From NCBI GenBank assembly GCA_027717645.1, contig JALLOG010000009.1, positions 1-51,746 on the forward strand: a DNA stretch of 51,746 bases. Direction: 5' to 3'. This DNA is from Desulfobacterota bacterium AH_259_B03_O07 (GTDB taxonomy: Bacteria > Desulfobacterota_D > UBA1144 > Nemesobacterales > CSP1-2). The first letter of the stretch is position 1. Each line of letters opens with the position of its first letter. Below are positions 9,000 to 18,900 of this stretch, in pieces. Below the pieces are notes generated by a model. That model saw only the letters and a program-made list of their open reading frames with translations, did not search any database and was not told the DNA's origin. The translations under genes and the position numbers were made by a program.

Positions 9000-10349
9000 C
9001 TATTCCCTATGCCGTACTTTCCACCAATCACCTGCCTTTACCAAAAGTGCACGTGAATATTCTACATGCGACCACATCAGAGGCTTAGAAAACTGGATGT
9101 AGCCCCCTTCAGCGCTTGATTCGTCTCTAAAAGTACATCTATTCGCAGTTTCGTCATATGAACGGAACATGTTATTTGCTTCTTCTAATATCTTATTGAA
9201 ATCTACACCCTCCAGTAAAATCGGCTTATAAAACTCCTTTTCGAAGTCGATGCCAGACCTCCATTCTTTCTCCATAAACTCCTCAAATCGTTTTGCTGTA
9301 GATAGGTGCTCAGGTATATCACCTTTCTGATCTTTATATTTGTCAATACTTCCAAGAAGTTCATCACCACGTTTAATATCGCCTCTCCAGAAATGATATT
9401 GCGCTAGTATAGCTGTGTACTGCAACCAGGGTCCATTACCGGCATGGATATGCGTTGCAAAATCTTTATAGAAAGGTAGATATCTCATTATCATTCCAAT
9501 CTCCGGATCCCATAACTGCTTTTCGAGGTATTGGACACTATTATCCATTTCGCCCTTATAATGTAAAAATCCAAAGTAAAATGGGCTAAGCAATGTGAAA
9601 TCAGGACGCATATCCATTCGACCTTCTGGCTCTATTCGTCTTACATACCTATCGCCAGACATGAACAGCTCTGCCACAGAGTAAAGAAACTGTTTACGGA
9701 AACCTAAATGAGCAACAGAGATTATATGCTTGTCGTCCAACAAATTATCCACTTCACTTGCCAGGGAAAAGGCATATAGAAAGGAATAATTGACCCAGAG
9801 AGTATATCCCTCTTCCATGGATGATTCATGAATCGACGTAGTCGAATAGAAAAGATTCAGCTCCTTCGAATAGAGATTCGTCATACCATAATTGAGAGAC
9901 TCATTTATGGCATTGAGAAATCCCTCTAAGTCTTCTATCTCCCTTCTTAGATAAGTTGCTGTTAATAAATAATTACATATAATGGCTATTCCATGAGCTA
10001 CATTATCCTCTTGTTTATAAATGCTTTTGTCTTCGCCTTCTAAGCTATAACGCTGGCCCCAACAACCATATGTTGACAGACAATCTTTCATGAAATAAGC
10101 CATGGACTTTAGTAACTCAAATGCCTGCTCGGTAACATCGTAGCCATTACGAGATCCTGCAAGTCTACGGAAAAGCTGACAGGCACAATTAGTATCCCTC
10201 GGATAAACATAGGGATATCGTGAATCCGGAGGTGATGCCAAAAGCAGCCTCCCGTATTTTTTCGAAGGTATAGTGCATTTTAGAATGATATCCATATGGT
10301 GCTTTAACTGGTCATTTAATTGGTTCAGTTCTTTTTTCTTGAGTGCCAT
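9000..10349 (-). CDS. Glycoside hydrolase family 15-like (alpha/alpha)6 protein
   Basis: A 449-residue cytosolic protein with no signal peptide. Its shape is that of a glucoamylase-like (alpha/alpha)6 barrel: the substrate-pocket motif YPYVYPRDT near residues 46-54, a long helical middle, an acidic PEHLS near residue 347 in the place of the GH15 general acid, and the closing PLMWSHVEYSRALL near 430 (GH15 'PL.WshAEy'). By analogy it would hydrolyse a terminal alpha-linked glucose from glucan or trehalose-type substrates, but the overall sequence is diverged and substrate cannot be assigned. SD is AAAGGAAAG before the ATG. It is followed on the same strand by the NnrE-like gene's 3' side with a 49-bp gap. 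Confidence 0.75.
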   Translation of the reverse strand: MALKKKELNQLNDQLKHHMDIILKCTIPSKKYGRLLLASPPDSRYPYVYPRDTNCACQLFRRLAGSRNGYDVTEQAFELLKSMAYFMKDCLSTYGCWGQRYSLEGEDKSIYKQEDNVAHGIAIICNYLLTATYLRREIEDLEGFLNAINESLNYGMTNLYSKELNLFYSTTSIHESSMEEGYTLWVNYSFLYAFSLASEVDNLLDDKHIISVAHLGFRKQFLYSVAELFMSGDRYVRRIEPEGRMDMRPDFTLLSPFYFGFLHYKGEMDNSVQYLEKQLWDPEIGMIMRYLPFYKDFATHIHAGNGPWLQYTAILAQYHFWRGDIKRGDELLGSIDKYKDQKGDIPEHLSTAKRFEEFMEKEWRSGIDFEKEFYKPILLEGVDFNKILEEANNMFRSYDETANRCTFRDESSAEGGYIQFSKPLMWSHVEYSRALLVKAGDWWKVRHRE

Positions 10350-10398
10350 ATTACTTTCCTTTTTAACGTTATTTTTCAGATTTAATCCAAAGACTTAT

Positions 10399-11151
10399 CT
10401 AAACATATTTAATTGGAATTCTGAAATCTCGACCGAAAGGTGAAACATAATCATCAAATCCCAAACGGTTATATGTTTCTATAGGAATTCCAATATCAGC
10501 TAAAATCAGTTTACCTGTTCTTTTTGGAAGTAAACCGTTTTTTGGTAAAGCCAATGTCATAGTCCAATCGGGTTTTATGAATTCTCCATAGGTATCCCCG
10601 GTTGTAGAATCGACACCTGAGGGAATATCAAGAGAAAGTATAGGACTATTATTAAAGTTTGCCCAATGAATGAGATCAAGTATAGTTCCATGCGGTTCCG
10701 ATCGAAGACTGTATCCGATCAATGCATCAACAATTAGGTCAAATTTTTCATCGGATAGCTTGTTTAGATTAATTTCCCTGCCTCCAGCGAATTGATAGAT
10801 CTTTCGCTGAAAAGCGGGAACCTCCCGTAGTCCCTCAGGCTTCGACAAACAAATCGCAACCTTGACGGCTCTGTTTGCAAGATGACGTGCTGCACAAACA
10901 CCCCCTCCTCCATTACCCCCCGTCCCCGCCAAAACTAATATTTTTGCCTTCTCCCAACCATTTCCAAGAACTTCAATAGCCAGAAGTGCCAAGTTTCTCC
11001 CTGCATTTTCCATCATTTGAAATAGATTCGGACCAGTCTCCTCAATCGCAATACGATCAACTTCTCGCATTTGTTCTTCAGTAACTGCTGGAACTTCTAT
11101 ACCGGTCTCTGTAAAGAATCTAGTTTCTTTTTGATCTGCTCCAACACTCAA
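10399..11151 (-). CDS. nnrE: NAD(P)H-hydrate epimerase (YjeF N-terminal domain)
   Basis: A 250-residue single-domain YjeF_N protein. It carries the opening QMREVDRIAIEETG, a Rossmann-like loop GTGGNGGGGVCAARHLA, DLIVDALIGYSLRSEP, the active-site LDIPSGVDSTTGD, and the closing TLALPKNGLL..ILADIGIP. The family interconverts R and S forms of hydrated NAD(P)H so that the dehydratase can repair it; the dehydratase domain is absent here and would have to be elsewhere. The start is a TTG at 11151 with AAGGAG 7-9 bases upstream. It overlaps the stop of the upstream FMN reductase gene by 4 bases (TTGA), so the two are translationally coupled. Confidence 0.88.
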   Translation of the reverse strand: MSVGADQKETRFFTETGIEVPAVTEEQMREVDRIAIEETGPNLFQMMENAGRNLALLAIEVLGNGWEKAKILVLAGTGGNGGGGVCAARHLANRAVKVAICLSKPEGLREVPAFQRKIYQFAGGREINLNKLSDEKFDLIVDALIGYSLRSEPHGTILDLIHWANFNNSPILSLDIPSGVDSTTGDTYGEFIKPDWTMTLALPKNGLLPKRTGKLILADIGIPIETYNRLGFDDYVSPFGRDFRIPIKYV

Positions 11152-11774
11152 CTTTTAGCTCCTTCCTTCTCAGTTCCCCTACGTAGCTCTGTATTCAAAC
11201 ACATAGGATCTAACGAAATATTCACTCGTCCATATCTCAATACCGTCGCCATCCAGATTAGCTCTTTGAGGAATTTATCCGTACGTTTTATGAATCCCTC
11301 ATCTAGGAGCTTACCTGAGGAGTCAAACACAGTTTGAACCCGAGAGAAGTTCACATCCCAGAATATTGTTACAAGACCAAGCTCCCTCATAACTGGAAGT
11401 AGGTTTTCTATCACTCTAGTTCCACCAAACGGACCAGCAGAAACACCACAGATGCCGACAGCCTTATGGATATATTCCTTCAAATTAGAATCAAGTACGT
11501 GTTTGAGCAATCCTGGATATCCATGATTGTACTCAGGAGCAACGATAATAAGCGCATCTGCACGTTCCACTGTCCCTGAGAATTCAGAGTCTTTGATCTG
11601 TGGGCCTGCATCATCTGTTGGCAAGGCAATATCACGAATATCAATCAACTCCGTCTCGACACCATTCCTCCTTGAAAGCTCTTCAAAGACAAATTTAGCC
11701 GCATGCTCGCTCATTCGACCCTGCCTTGTCGTACCAAGAATGACAGGAATAAAAAGAGGTTGTTCTTCATTCAT
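11148..11774 (-). CDS. NADPH-dependent FMN reductase family protein
   Basis: A 208-residue flavodoxin-fold reductase. The phosphate-binding loop is PVILGTTRQGRMSEHAA, and the flavin-contact motif is APEYNHGYPGLLKHVLD, followed by VGICGVSAGPFGGTRV. Relatives use NAD(P)H to reduce FMN, quinones or azo dyes. I moved the start to the ATG at 11774: GGAGGG ends 6 bases upstream, while a TTG at 11780 abuts the SD and cannot be used. It overlaps the nnrE-like gene by 4 bases, forming a two-gene redox/repair operon. Its leader runs through the remains of a GMC-oxidoreductase gene. Confidence 0.87.
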   Translation of the reverse strand: MNEEQPLFIPVILGTTRQGRMSEHAAKFVFEELSRRNGVETELIDIRDIALPTDDAGPQIKDSEFSGTVERADALIIVAPEYNHGYPGLLKHVLDSNLKEYIHKAVGICGVSAGPFGGTRVIENLLPVMRELGLVTIFWDVNFSRVQTVFDSSGKLLDEGFIKRTDKFLKELIWMATVLRYGRVNISLDPMCLNTELRRGTEKEGAKS

Positions 11775-11901
11775 TATCAACCCTCCTCAATAAGTTCTTT
11801 TCAATATTTATTGGCTCCATTTTACGAGTTGGGCTTCTAAGTCGTGAATGTCTAATACGCATTCGAACCATCAAATCAACCAAGTCTCCGCAGCAGGTGA
11901 T

Positions 11902-11994
11902 CACCAACCCGGAACGAGCCAGATGATAAGCTAAGGTACCTCCCCGTGCAGCCGTTCAATTAATTATTACGTCATAATGTGTAATTGTAGGCAC
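11902..11994 (-). pseudogene. Remnant of a GMC-family oxidoreductase N-terminus
   Basis: On the minus strand from about 11994 the frame reads THYDVIIN-stop-TAARGG, then TLAYHLARSGLV. This is the FAD-binding start of a glucose-methanol-choline oxidoreductase ('YDVIIIGTGAGGGTLAYrLA.sG') with the GxGxxG glycines lost and a TGA at 11956-11958. Downstream the frame stays open but no longer resembles the family. Only about 30 residues of homology survive from a protein normally over 500 residues long. I see no other part of the gene nearby. Confidence 0.6.
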
Positions 11995-12254
11995 AATAAT
12001 ATTTTGCTTAATTTAATTCCTTGCTAAAATTGGAAAAAGAATTAATAAAAACGCTTCCCCTTTTATAACCCTTTAACATAATTGAATGAGTAGTGTCAAG
12101 GGTCTTCGCTAGATACATTTATCAAATCTTAAAGCGTCTTCAAATTTCTCTTCATGCCTTGCTCTCTTTGATACTATAATTCTTAGGAGTACAACGTTAG
12201 TCATTTATATAAAGTCTTGCCAGGTACATTGGGATTCAGATTTCAAGATAAGGA

Positions 12255-12659
12255 CTACTTTAAAATCCTATCAAAATGCTTTTTTATAATATCTAGCGAT
12301 AAAATTGATTCTCGGATTAAAAATAATGTGGCTAACAGCATGAATAGTACACCCAAACAAGTCATTATCATGACTAAAATATCTGCCCACATACCTACTG
12401 CGTTGAGAAGACCACCCAAAATGCTTGCCACTGCAAGTAAACCAACGCATACATAAAAAGTTATCAAAGCATTTCTAAATAGTCTTGACCTTCGAAACAA
12501 TTGGCTAGTTAATTCCTTTGTATATTCATCCTTTCCACTCTCGAGCAAATGATGAATCTCTCCATGGATCTAACCATAACGCACAGAAGTAGACAATATT
12601 AGCAAGGCTACTCCAGGAAGGAAGAGCAATGGAGTTAGCCATAATAAATCGCTTTGCAC
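12255..12659 (-). pseudogene. DUF2721 membrane protein gene interrupted by an in-frame TAG
   Basis: A GTG at 12659 with an AGGAGA SD 7 bases upstream starts a frame reading SDLLWLTPLLFLPGVALLI, then LSTSVRYG, then TAG at 12570-12572 (codon 30). The same frame continues IHGEIHHLLESGKDEY and on to a stop at 12255. The two parts together form one normal-length DUF2721 protein (about 134 codons, three transmembrane helices). The TAG sits where the family usually has arginine (RYGRIH). The downstream 97-codon part alone lacks the first helix and any SD. A decayed gene, a sequencing error or stop readthrough are all possible; the first two are more likely. Confidence 0.8.
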
Positions 12660-12728
12660 TATCAGATCTCCTCTAGAGTTTGATGTAAATGTTTTAGAAT
12701 GGGATCTAATATTATTTTCTAATAGTTA

Positions 12729-15700
12729 TCAGATTTCAATTAAATCAATTTCTGGCAACGTGATCAAAACTTTTTCCTTTGGTGCTTCTCCGAATTTTTG
12801 TTCTATGGCGTTTGCATATAGATCCAACTGAGACTTGTACTGAGCCATTACTTCGTCCTTAAGTTTGTTATCTTCCTTATACTTATAATCGAAGAGGCTG
12901 CGGTCTCCTCTCTCCCTTAATATAAGATCGATTTTCCTTCTCTCTGGACTTCCATCGATCTCCATAAAGAAAGGAACTTCCCTCTCGATTCCATCTGCTC
13001 TATTTATTCTTTCAATAAACTCTGAATGCAGGAAGTCCTCTCCAAGTTTTATTAATTTCTTTTCTAAACTATCATTTATGATGAAACCTTCATTTAATAC
13101 GAATCTCGCGGTACTAGATATACTCTCCGGTTTAAAATCCCAAATTTGTAAAAATCTATGAAAAAATCTTCCTATTTCCAATTCCGACGGCTCTTCTCCG
13201 AGCTTTTCTATGGTTGGATGTTCTTCCCCTTCTCCTGATGCAAATCCATACGTATTGTCAATGGGGAATCTCTCGATGATCATATCTATTTCAACTTCTT
13301 TACCCCTTGCCTCTTCATCTTCTTCTTTTGATATGGTTAAATTCCCCGGTTTCCAAATTGGTATGTTAAACCCCAGTGTATCAATACTCTCCCTCTTAAA
13401 ATTTGCAGATATGTCAAAAACGGACTCGAAGAAACCTGCAAAGGAAGACTCGTTGATCTTAATTTTCCCGTCTTTCTTTATCTGACCACCAAATGAAACA
13501 ATGAGCAGTTCCTTAGCCCTTGTGTTAGCGACGTACAGCGACCGCTTTTCTTCTTCCAAATTATCTCTGCTTTCAAGATCACTAATACTCTCCCACAAAT
13601 GCGAATCGCCTCCTTCATATCGAACCAAGAAACCACTATCTCTTCTTGCAATTACACTCTCATTCCCGCCGCCTGGACCATGGTTTAAATCTGTGAGAAT
13701 GACAACCGGGAATTCTAACCCCTTTGCTTTGTGAACAGTTAGAATCTTGACCGAATCCTCCTTCTCCAGTTCTACCTGTGCAAGAGGTTCACTATCTTCC
13801 ATCAAATTTGTATCTATGTATTCAAGTACTTGACCTATTCCATAGCCAAGCGCTTCTAATCTTCCAAAAATATTTATCAGCTTTTTAACATTTGCATACT
13901 TTACGACCCCTTCCGGCAAAGCCAATAAAGCAGCGTCGTAGCAAGTTTTTTCCAAAATGAATTCCAAAATAGCTAGTGGAGTAAGAGATAGAATCTCATT
14001 TCTCAGTCCTGATATAAAAGACAGATATTCTTCTATACTCTCTACAGTCGTTTGATTAGTATAATGCGCTAGCAACTCATCATCCGAAGCTCCAAGAAAC
14101 AAGGACCTTAGCACACAAGCCTCAGAAATCTTATCACTGGGGTCTTGAAGATATTTAATGAACACCGTAATATCCCTTATTTCCTGCTGACCAAAAAATC
14201 CACCAATACTAGACGAGTAGTATGGAATACGATATTTGCGAAGTTCATTTTCCAACATGTACATATTGCTTGTAGATCGACAGATAACCGAAATATCTTT
14301 GTAGTCATATCCCTGATCATGTAGTTGTACTATCTTTTTCAGTACACTGGACGCCTCCTTTTTCCTCCACACAGACGCAGCTCGATCAAAACTAAATATA
14401 AACTCTATGTATCTTTCGTTTTTATTAGCTTCACAAAAAGCCTCCATAGCTTCATAATTCCCCTGTAAGAGTTTTTCGAAGAACCGGTTATAAAACTCAA
14501 TTAGTGATTCATGAGACCGGTAATTTGTTAAGAATTTATCTATTTTGTCAGCATTTTTCTTAATATTGGTAAATACGTCCAGATCGCCCCCCCTGAATCT
14601 AAATATTGATTGTTTTGGATCTCCTACAATAAATGTATTGGCACCGCCATTCTGGGAGAGAAGTTTGATAACCTCAAACTGAAGAGAATCTGTATCTTGA
14701 AATTCATCCACCATGATGAATCTAAATTTACGACGGTAGTGACGCAGAAGGCTATGGTTACGATGTAATGATTTACGACAGATCGCTAATAAATCCTCAT
14801 ATTCAAGGTAGCCCGCATTTGCTTTTTTAATATTTACAAATCCATATGCTTCCCGAGCCAATTTTAAATAAATCTCAGTTAAATCAGAATCATATAGATC
14901 TAAGATGCTGTTAACCAGATCTAATAATAATGAAGCAATTGCCTTATCACCCTCACTTGCACGTTTGAGTCCTAAGATTCCATTCTTTACATCCAAATCA
15001 TTTTTAATTTCAGAAAGAGCTATCGACCTTATGGCTTTAATATCACGATTCAAGAGATATGAAGAATTAGTTCTTACAGAATCTATTCTACGCTGTACGT
15101 AAATGTTGGTAGAATCAGGCAGGTCCGTTTGAATCTTTTGTATTAATGCACTCAGCAAATCATTCTCATCAAAACTAATTGTTCTCCCATTCGAAAAGAC
15201 TTCACATTGATGTTCAAGGTCCAGATGGAGCATGTTAGCTAAGGAAATAATAGAAAAAAGCCTGTCCCTAACTTTTTTCAGGTCATAGCTTTCTTCTGAC
15301 AAAACCGATAATAGGATTTCATTATCAGGTTCAATTTGAGTTTCCCAGACCTTCACAATAAAATCATCTATCGTCTCCTCGATGAACAATCTTTGCTCGA
15401 CGCCTTCTATGATTAAAAAGTTTGGTGGTAGCAAAGATTCGAATGGATTTTCCTTCAGGATCCGTGCCGCAAAACCGTGAATTGTGCTTATTGGGGCATT
15501 GGGAAGTCTTTTTATCGCTTCTTTATTGATGAAATTGCATTCACCAAACTGTTCTATGTACTCATTAATCACGCAGCTAATCCTTTCCCTCATTTCAGAC
15601 GCCGCATTCTCAGTGAAGGTTATGGCGACAATACCATCGACGTTTGCCCTTCCCTCCTCGAGAATCTTAAGGTATCTTGCAACAAGTGCTCGCGTCTTAC

Positions 15701-15800
15701 CAGACCCCGCTCCCGCTTCCACAACAATATCCCTACTAAGTTCAAGAGCCACCCCTTGTTCGTCATTTAAATTCATAAATTCTTCAATTCTACTTTTCAT
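12729..15800 (-). CDS. addA: UvrD/RecB-type helicase-nuclease, AddA-like
   Basis: A 1023-residue superfamily 1A helicase with a C-terminal nuclease. Walker A is GAGSGKT at residues 30-36, motif Ia is AITFTENAASEM, Walker B is MVDEFQDTD, followed by GDPKQSIFRFRGGD, LTNYRSHE, ILTVHKAKGLEFPVV and LYVANTRAKELLIVS. The nuclease has GRFFHRFL (His), KIDLIL (Asp) and LFDYKYKE (Asp-x-Lys), so it looks catalytically complete. With the upstream AddB-like protein it should process double-strand breaks to make 3' ends for RecA. It is somewhat shorter than Bacillus AddA. It is separated from addB by a 167-bp gap that holds a nested palindromic repeat. No SD is evident before the ATG. Confidence 0.88.
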   Translation of the reverse strand: MKSRIEEFMNLNDEQGVALELSRDIVVEAGAGSGKTRALVARYLKILEEGRANVDGIVAITFTENAASEMRERISCVINEYIEQFGECNFINKEAIKRLPNAPISTIHGFAARILKENPFESLLPPNFLIIEGVEQRLFIEETIDDFIVKVWETQIEPDNEILLSVLSEESYDLKKVRDRLFSIISLANMLHLDLEHQCEVFSNGRTISFDENDLLSALIQKIQTDLPDSTNIYVQRRIDSVRTNSSYLLNRDIKAIRSIALSEIKNDLDVKNGILGLKRASEGDKAIASLLLDLVNSILDLYDSDLTEIYLKLAREAYGFVNIKKANAGYLEYEDLLAICRKSLHRNHSLLRHYRRKFRFIMVDEFQDTDSLQFEVIKLLSQNGGANTFIVGDPKQSIFRFRGGDLDVFTNIKKNADKIDKFLTNYRSHESLIEFYNRFFEKLLQGNYEAMEAFCEANKNERYIEFIFSFDRAASVWRKKEASSVLKKIVQLHDQGYDYKDISVICRSTSNMYMLENELRKYRIPYYSSSIGGFFGQQEIRDITVFIKYLQDPSDKISEACVLRSLFLGASDDELLAHYTNQTTVESIEEYLSFISGLRNEILSLTPLAILEFILEKTCYDAALLALPEGVVKYANVKKLINIFGRLEALGYGIGQVLEYIDTNLMEDSEPLAQVELEKEDSVKILTVHKAKGLEFPVVILTDLNHGPGGGNESVIARRDSGFLVRYEGGDSHLWESISDLESRDNLEEEKRSLYVANTRAKELLIVSFGGQIKKDGKIKINESSFAGFFESVFDISANFKRESIDTLGFNIPIWKPGNLTISKEEDEEARGKEVEIDMIIERFPIDNTYGFASGEGEEHPTIEKLGEEPSELEIGRFFHRFLQIWDFKPESISSTARFVLNEGFIINDSLEKKLIKLGEDFLHSEFIERINRADGIEREVPFFMEIDGSPERRKIDLILRERGDRSLFDYKYKEDNKLKDEVMAQYKSQLDLYANAIEQKFGEAPKEKVLITLPEIDLIEI

Positions 15801-15817
15801 ATCAACAAATTAATTTT

Positions 15818-15964
15818 CTAGCCACGAATTCACACGAATGAGTAAGAATTCAGAAAAACGAAATTTCTATAAGACCGTTGTAGGAGCAGCTTCCAGCTGC
15901 GAACATGTCGCACCATGAATGGTGCTCCTACAATGAGACTCGTAAAATATTCATTCGTGGCTAG
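15818..15964. repeat. 147-bp inverted-repeat element with a nested family A palindrome
   Basis: The ends CTAGCCACGAAT (15818-15829) and ATTCGTGGCTAG (15953-15964) are a perfect 12-bp inverted match. Inside lies GTAGGAGCAGCTTCCAGCTG (from 15880), which closes with GTGCTCCTAC at 15931. The element fills nearly all of the gap between the AddB-like and AddA-like genes, so a shared transcript would carry both hairpins. Confidence 0.65.
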
Positions 15965-15967
15965 TCT

Positions 15968-18900
15968 TTATAATTTCCTAAAAGTCCCCCCCTGGACCCT
16001 GCATAGATCGATGAACTCACACCATCCACAGGGACCGCGATCGTCCTTTCTCAATTCAATCTCCTCTTTGGCAAAACCCAACTTCTTTTCCTCGATAACC
16101 GGAGGGTAAAATCCTATTTCCATAAGATTCACATACATCCTAACCAGTTGTTCGGCAGAGGATATCTGACCCTCCACACTCTTTTTCCCATTTTCTGCTC
16201 GACCTATCTCACGATTCGGCCTCTCAAGAAATCTGAAAAATCCTCCTTGCGGTCTAATCCCCTGCTTTGCACATGCAGACAGGTAAAGTGGGAGTTGAAG
16301 ATTGCGATAATCAAAAAATTTCCTTATTGCTAGGGGCCTGAGTTTATAGTCTATGACTAACGATCCTTGATCCCCTATGTCCACCCTGTCAACAACACCG
16401 GATAACCGTATATCTCCAATTTCGAAATCAAAGGATTTCTCAAACTCTTTTGGAAAAAATCCAACCTCGTTCCATTCTTTTATACGTATTAATTCAAAAT
16501 GCATAAATTGCGGCAGAACCTGCTCTGTGATTCTTTTCTTAATCAGTTCTCGTTTGCCGTCAGAAAGCCAACCAAACTCGCTGTCAAAATCCTTCTCTTT
16601 TAAAAACTCTCTTAGTGATTCTTTAATCTCTTCATCACTAGTCTGCCTTAGATCGACCCTGCCGCCACTTTTTCTGGCAATTGAAACGAAAAAATCCTTG
16701 AGGAGCGTGTGATAAAAAAGGCCTAAATCGAGAGCACTGACATCATCTTCAATTTCCTTGGCCTTCTCTAAGTTAAGTATATGACGAGCGAAATACCTAA
16801 AGGGGCATTGACCATAAATCTCTAATTTTGTAGGCGAAAAATCTTTCAGCTCAGGAAGCAGCTCCGTATCTTTAATATTCCCCTCAAATTCTGAATAAAC
16901 GCCATTAAACTCTGATCTCTTCGCTTCTGCTTTTAGCCCCCTTAAAACATATCTTATGCTTTCAGGTAAATACTCAAAGTAGGTTTCGAGTTTAAAATCC
17001 TGCTGATGATTCACGTAAAACAGATGTCTTGCCAAATCTGCTTTGGTATTAATACCCTCGTGTAATTTGAAACTGTCTTCTAATAAATGCTTTTTGGACT
17101 TAACTCCCCGGATCTTCTCCAGACCAACAACAAGATAAGATGGCAGGTTTGATCGTTCCCTTTCATCCCTGTATGAGTATGATGCGTAGAGTTTCTTTTT
17201 AGCAGATGATTTTATCAAATTGAACAACAAATCTTCTGATTCATAATGATGAAATTCCTCATAAAGAGAACGACTTCCTATGTATTCATTGATATGGGCC
17301 CTTTCGTCATTTTTTAGAATTGGATCCTTGATCAATGGTAGCGGAAAACTTTTTTCTCCCAAATCTAAAATAAATATTACGGGAAATGTTGTTCCCCTCA
17401 TCTTAAGCGCATCGAGTATTTGTACTTTTACTGCAACTTCGGGACTAGAATGTGAAAATTTCTCCTCAACCCAAAGTTCCTGCAACAGGGTTATAAAATC
17501 GTTTAATCCGTCAACCTTTTTACCACTATATCTAAATTTTGAAAGATAGCGTAGTTCTTTTATAAAACTATGAAAACGGTCCCAGCAATTAAAGTGAACA
17601 TCCTCATTAACTGTAAAGCCTAGAACAGATTCGTAAACAAGAAGCTCATCCACTACATTAGCTAGATCCTTTGTCAATGCTCCTACGTTGAGAGAATTAA
17701 ATTTGCCACTAATAATCGATATTACTTTTTTAACTCTTTCCACAACACTTGAATACTCATTATCAGATAAGCTGCACAACAAATCCTTCCAGGGCTTCGC
17801 CCCTCTTATTGTTCTTCTCCTGCTTGATTTGAGTTCGATTAGAGATACAAATTCATATATGTTTTCAAGCCTTAAAAAAGCCGCTAAATAAGGATTTCTA
17901 AGAAAATTAATAAAATGTCTTCTTTCAAAACCTGAGGACTTTACACTCAATAGTGTGAAAACGAATTGACCCAAGCTTGATGTGCCCAGTCCTCCTACCG
18001 TAGAAATGGAATACGGTACAGCAAGTCTTTCGAAAACGCTTGTGATTAATTTATCTTTATTCGCAAGTGTTCTTGAAACTATTGCTATGTCACCGGGACT
18101 AAGAGCTTCATCGAGAATCATCCTCTTAATCTCCCTTGCGGTAAATTCCAATTCTTCTCTCAGTGAAGGAAACGAATTAATTTCTAATCTGCATCCGTTC
18201 TGTTTGCTCTTAACTATTTCTTCGATTTCAATGTTGCCAAACCAGTTCTCAAATTTTTTAATCACTACTGACCTGAATCCTGGAACTTCATCAAGCCGGA
18301 TAATGTAAATCGTGAGATGATATCCAGCCCTATCTACACTTTTTAAAACCTCTAACTGAGACGGGGTAAAATCATAAAATCCAAAAACAACTATTTTCTT
18401 CGCATCGGGAAGAATATTTGACAATCCCCCTTTCGAAGCGGATTGTGATAGTAGTCTTAGTTTGTCTATATCATCTATTAGATTTTCCCTTTCCAGTTTG
18501 TTTTGATAATGCTCAAAAACTTGCGCCAAGTCCTTTAGCTTATTTTTGAGATCACCATCTCCCTCTTTTTTGCTAATATTTAATAAATCCAAGGGAGTAA
18601 TCTTCGCATGTTTTAATTCTGCTACTATTTTTAAAAGAGATTCAGAAAACCCTTTTACAAAACATTTGTTTTTAAAATAAGAAAATTCCGTACACAGCTC
18701 ATCGACAATCTCTTCCATCAAAAATAGCCGTCCCATTCTGGAGATAACATTTCGACGTTCCTTACTTTTCAAATTACAAATAAATGAAAGCTTTCCAAAT
18801 GTTAGAAGTCTTTCTCCCCATAGACCATTTTTCCTAAGGAAAATACCTTCGGCTTGAACTATTGCAGGTATGTCTGGAAGCAAAAAATAAATGGACGGAT

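Noticed and set aside
12570-12572. Reassignment of TAG as a sense codon in this organism
   Set aside because: TAG is used as the natural stop of other genes here (for example the DUF883 gene at 23172-23174), so a recoded genome is not supported.
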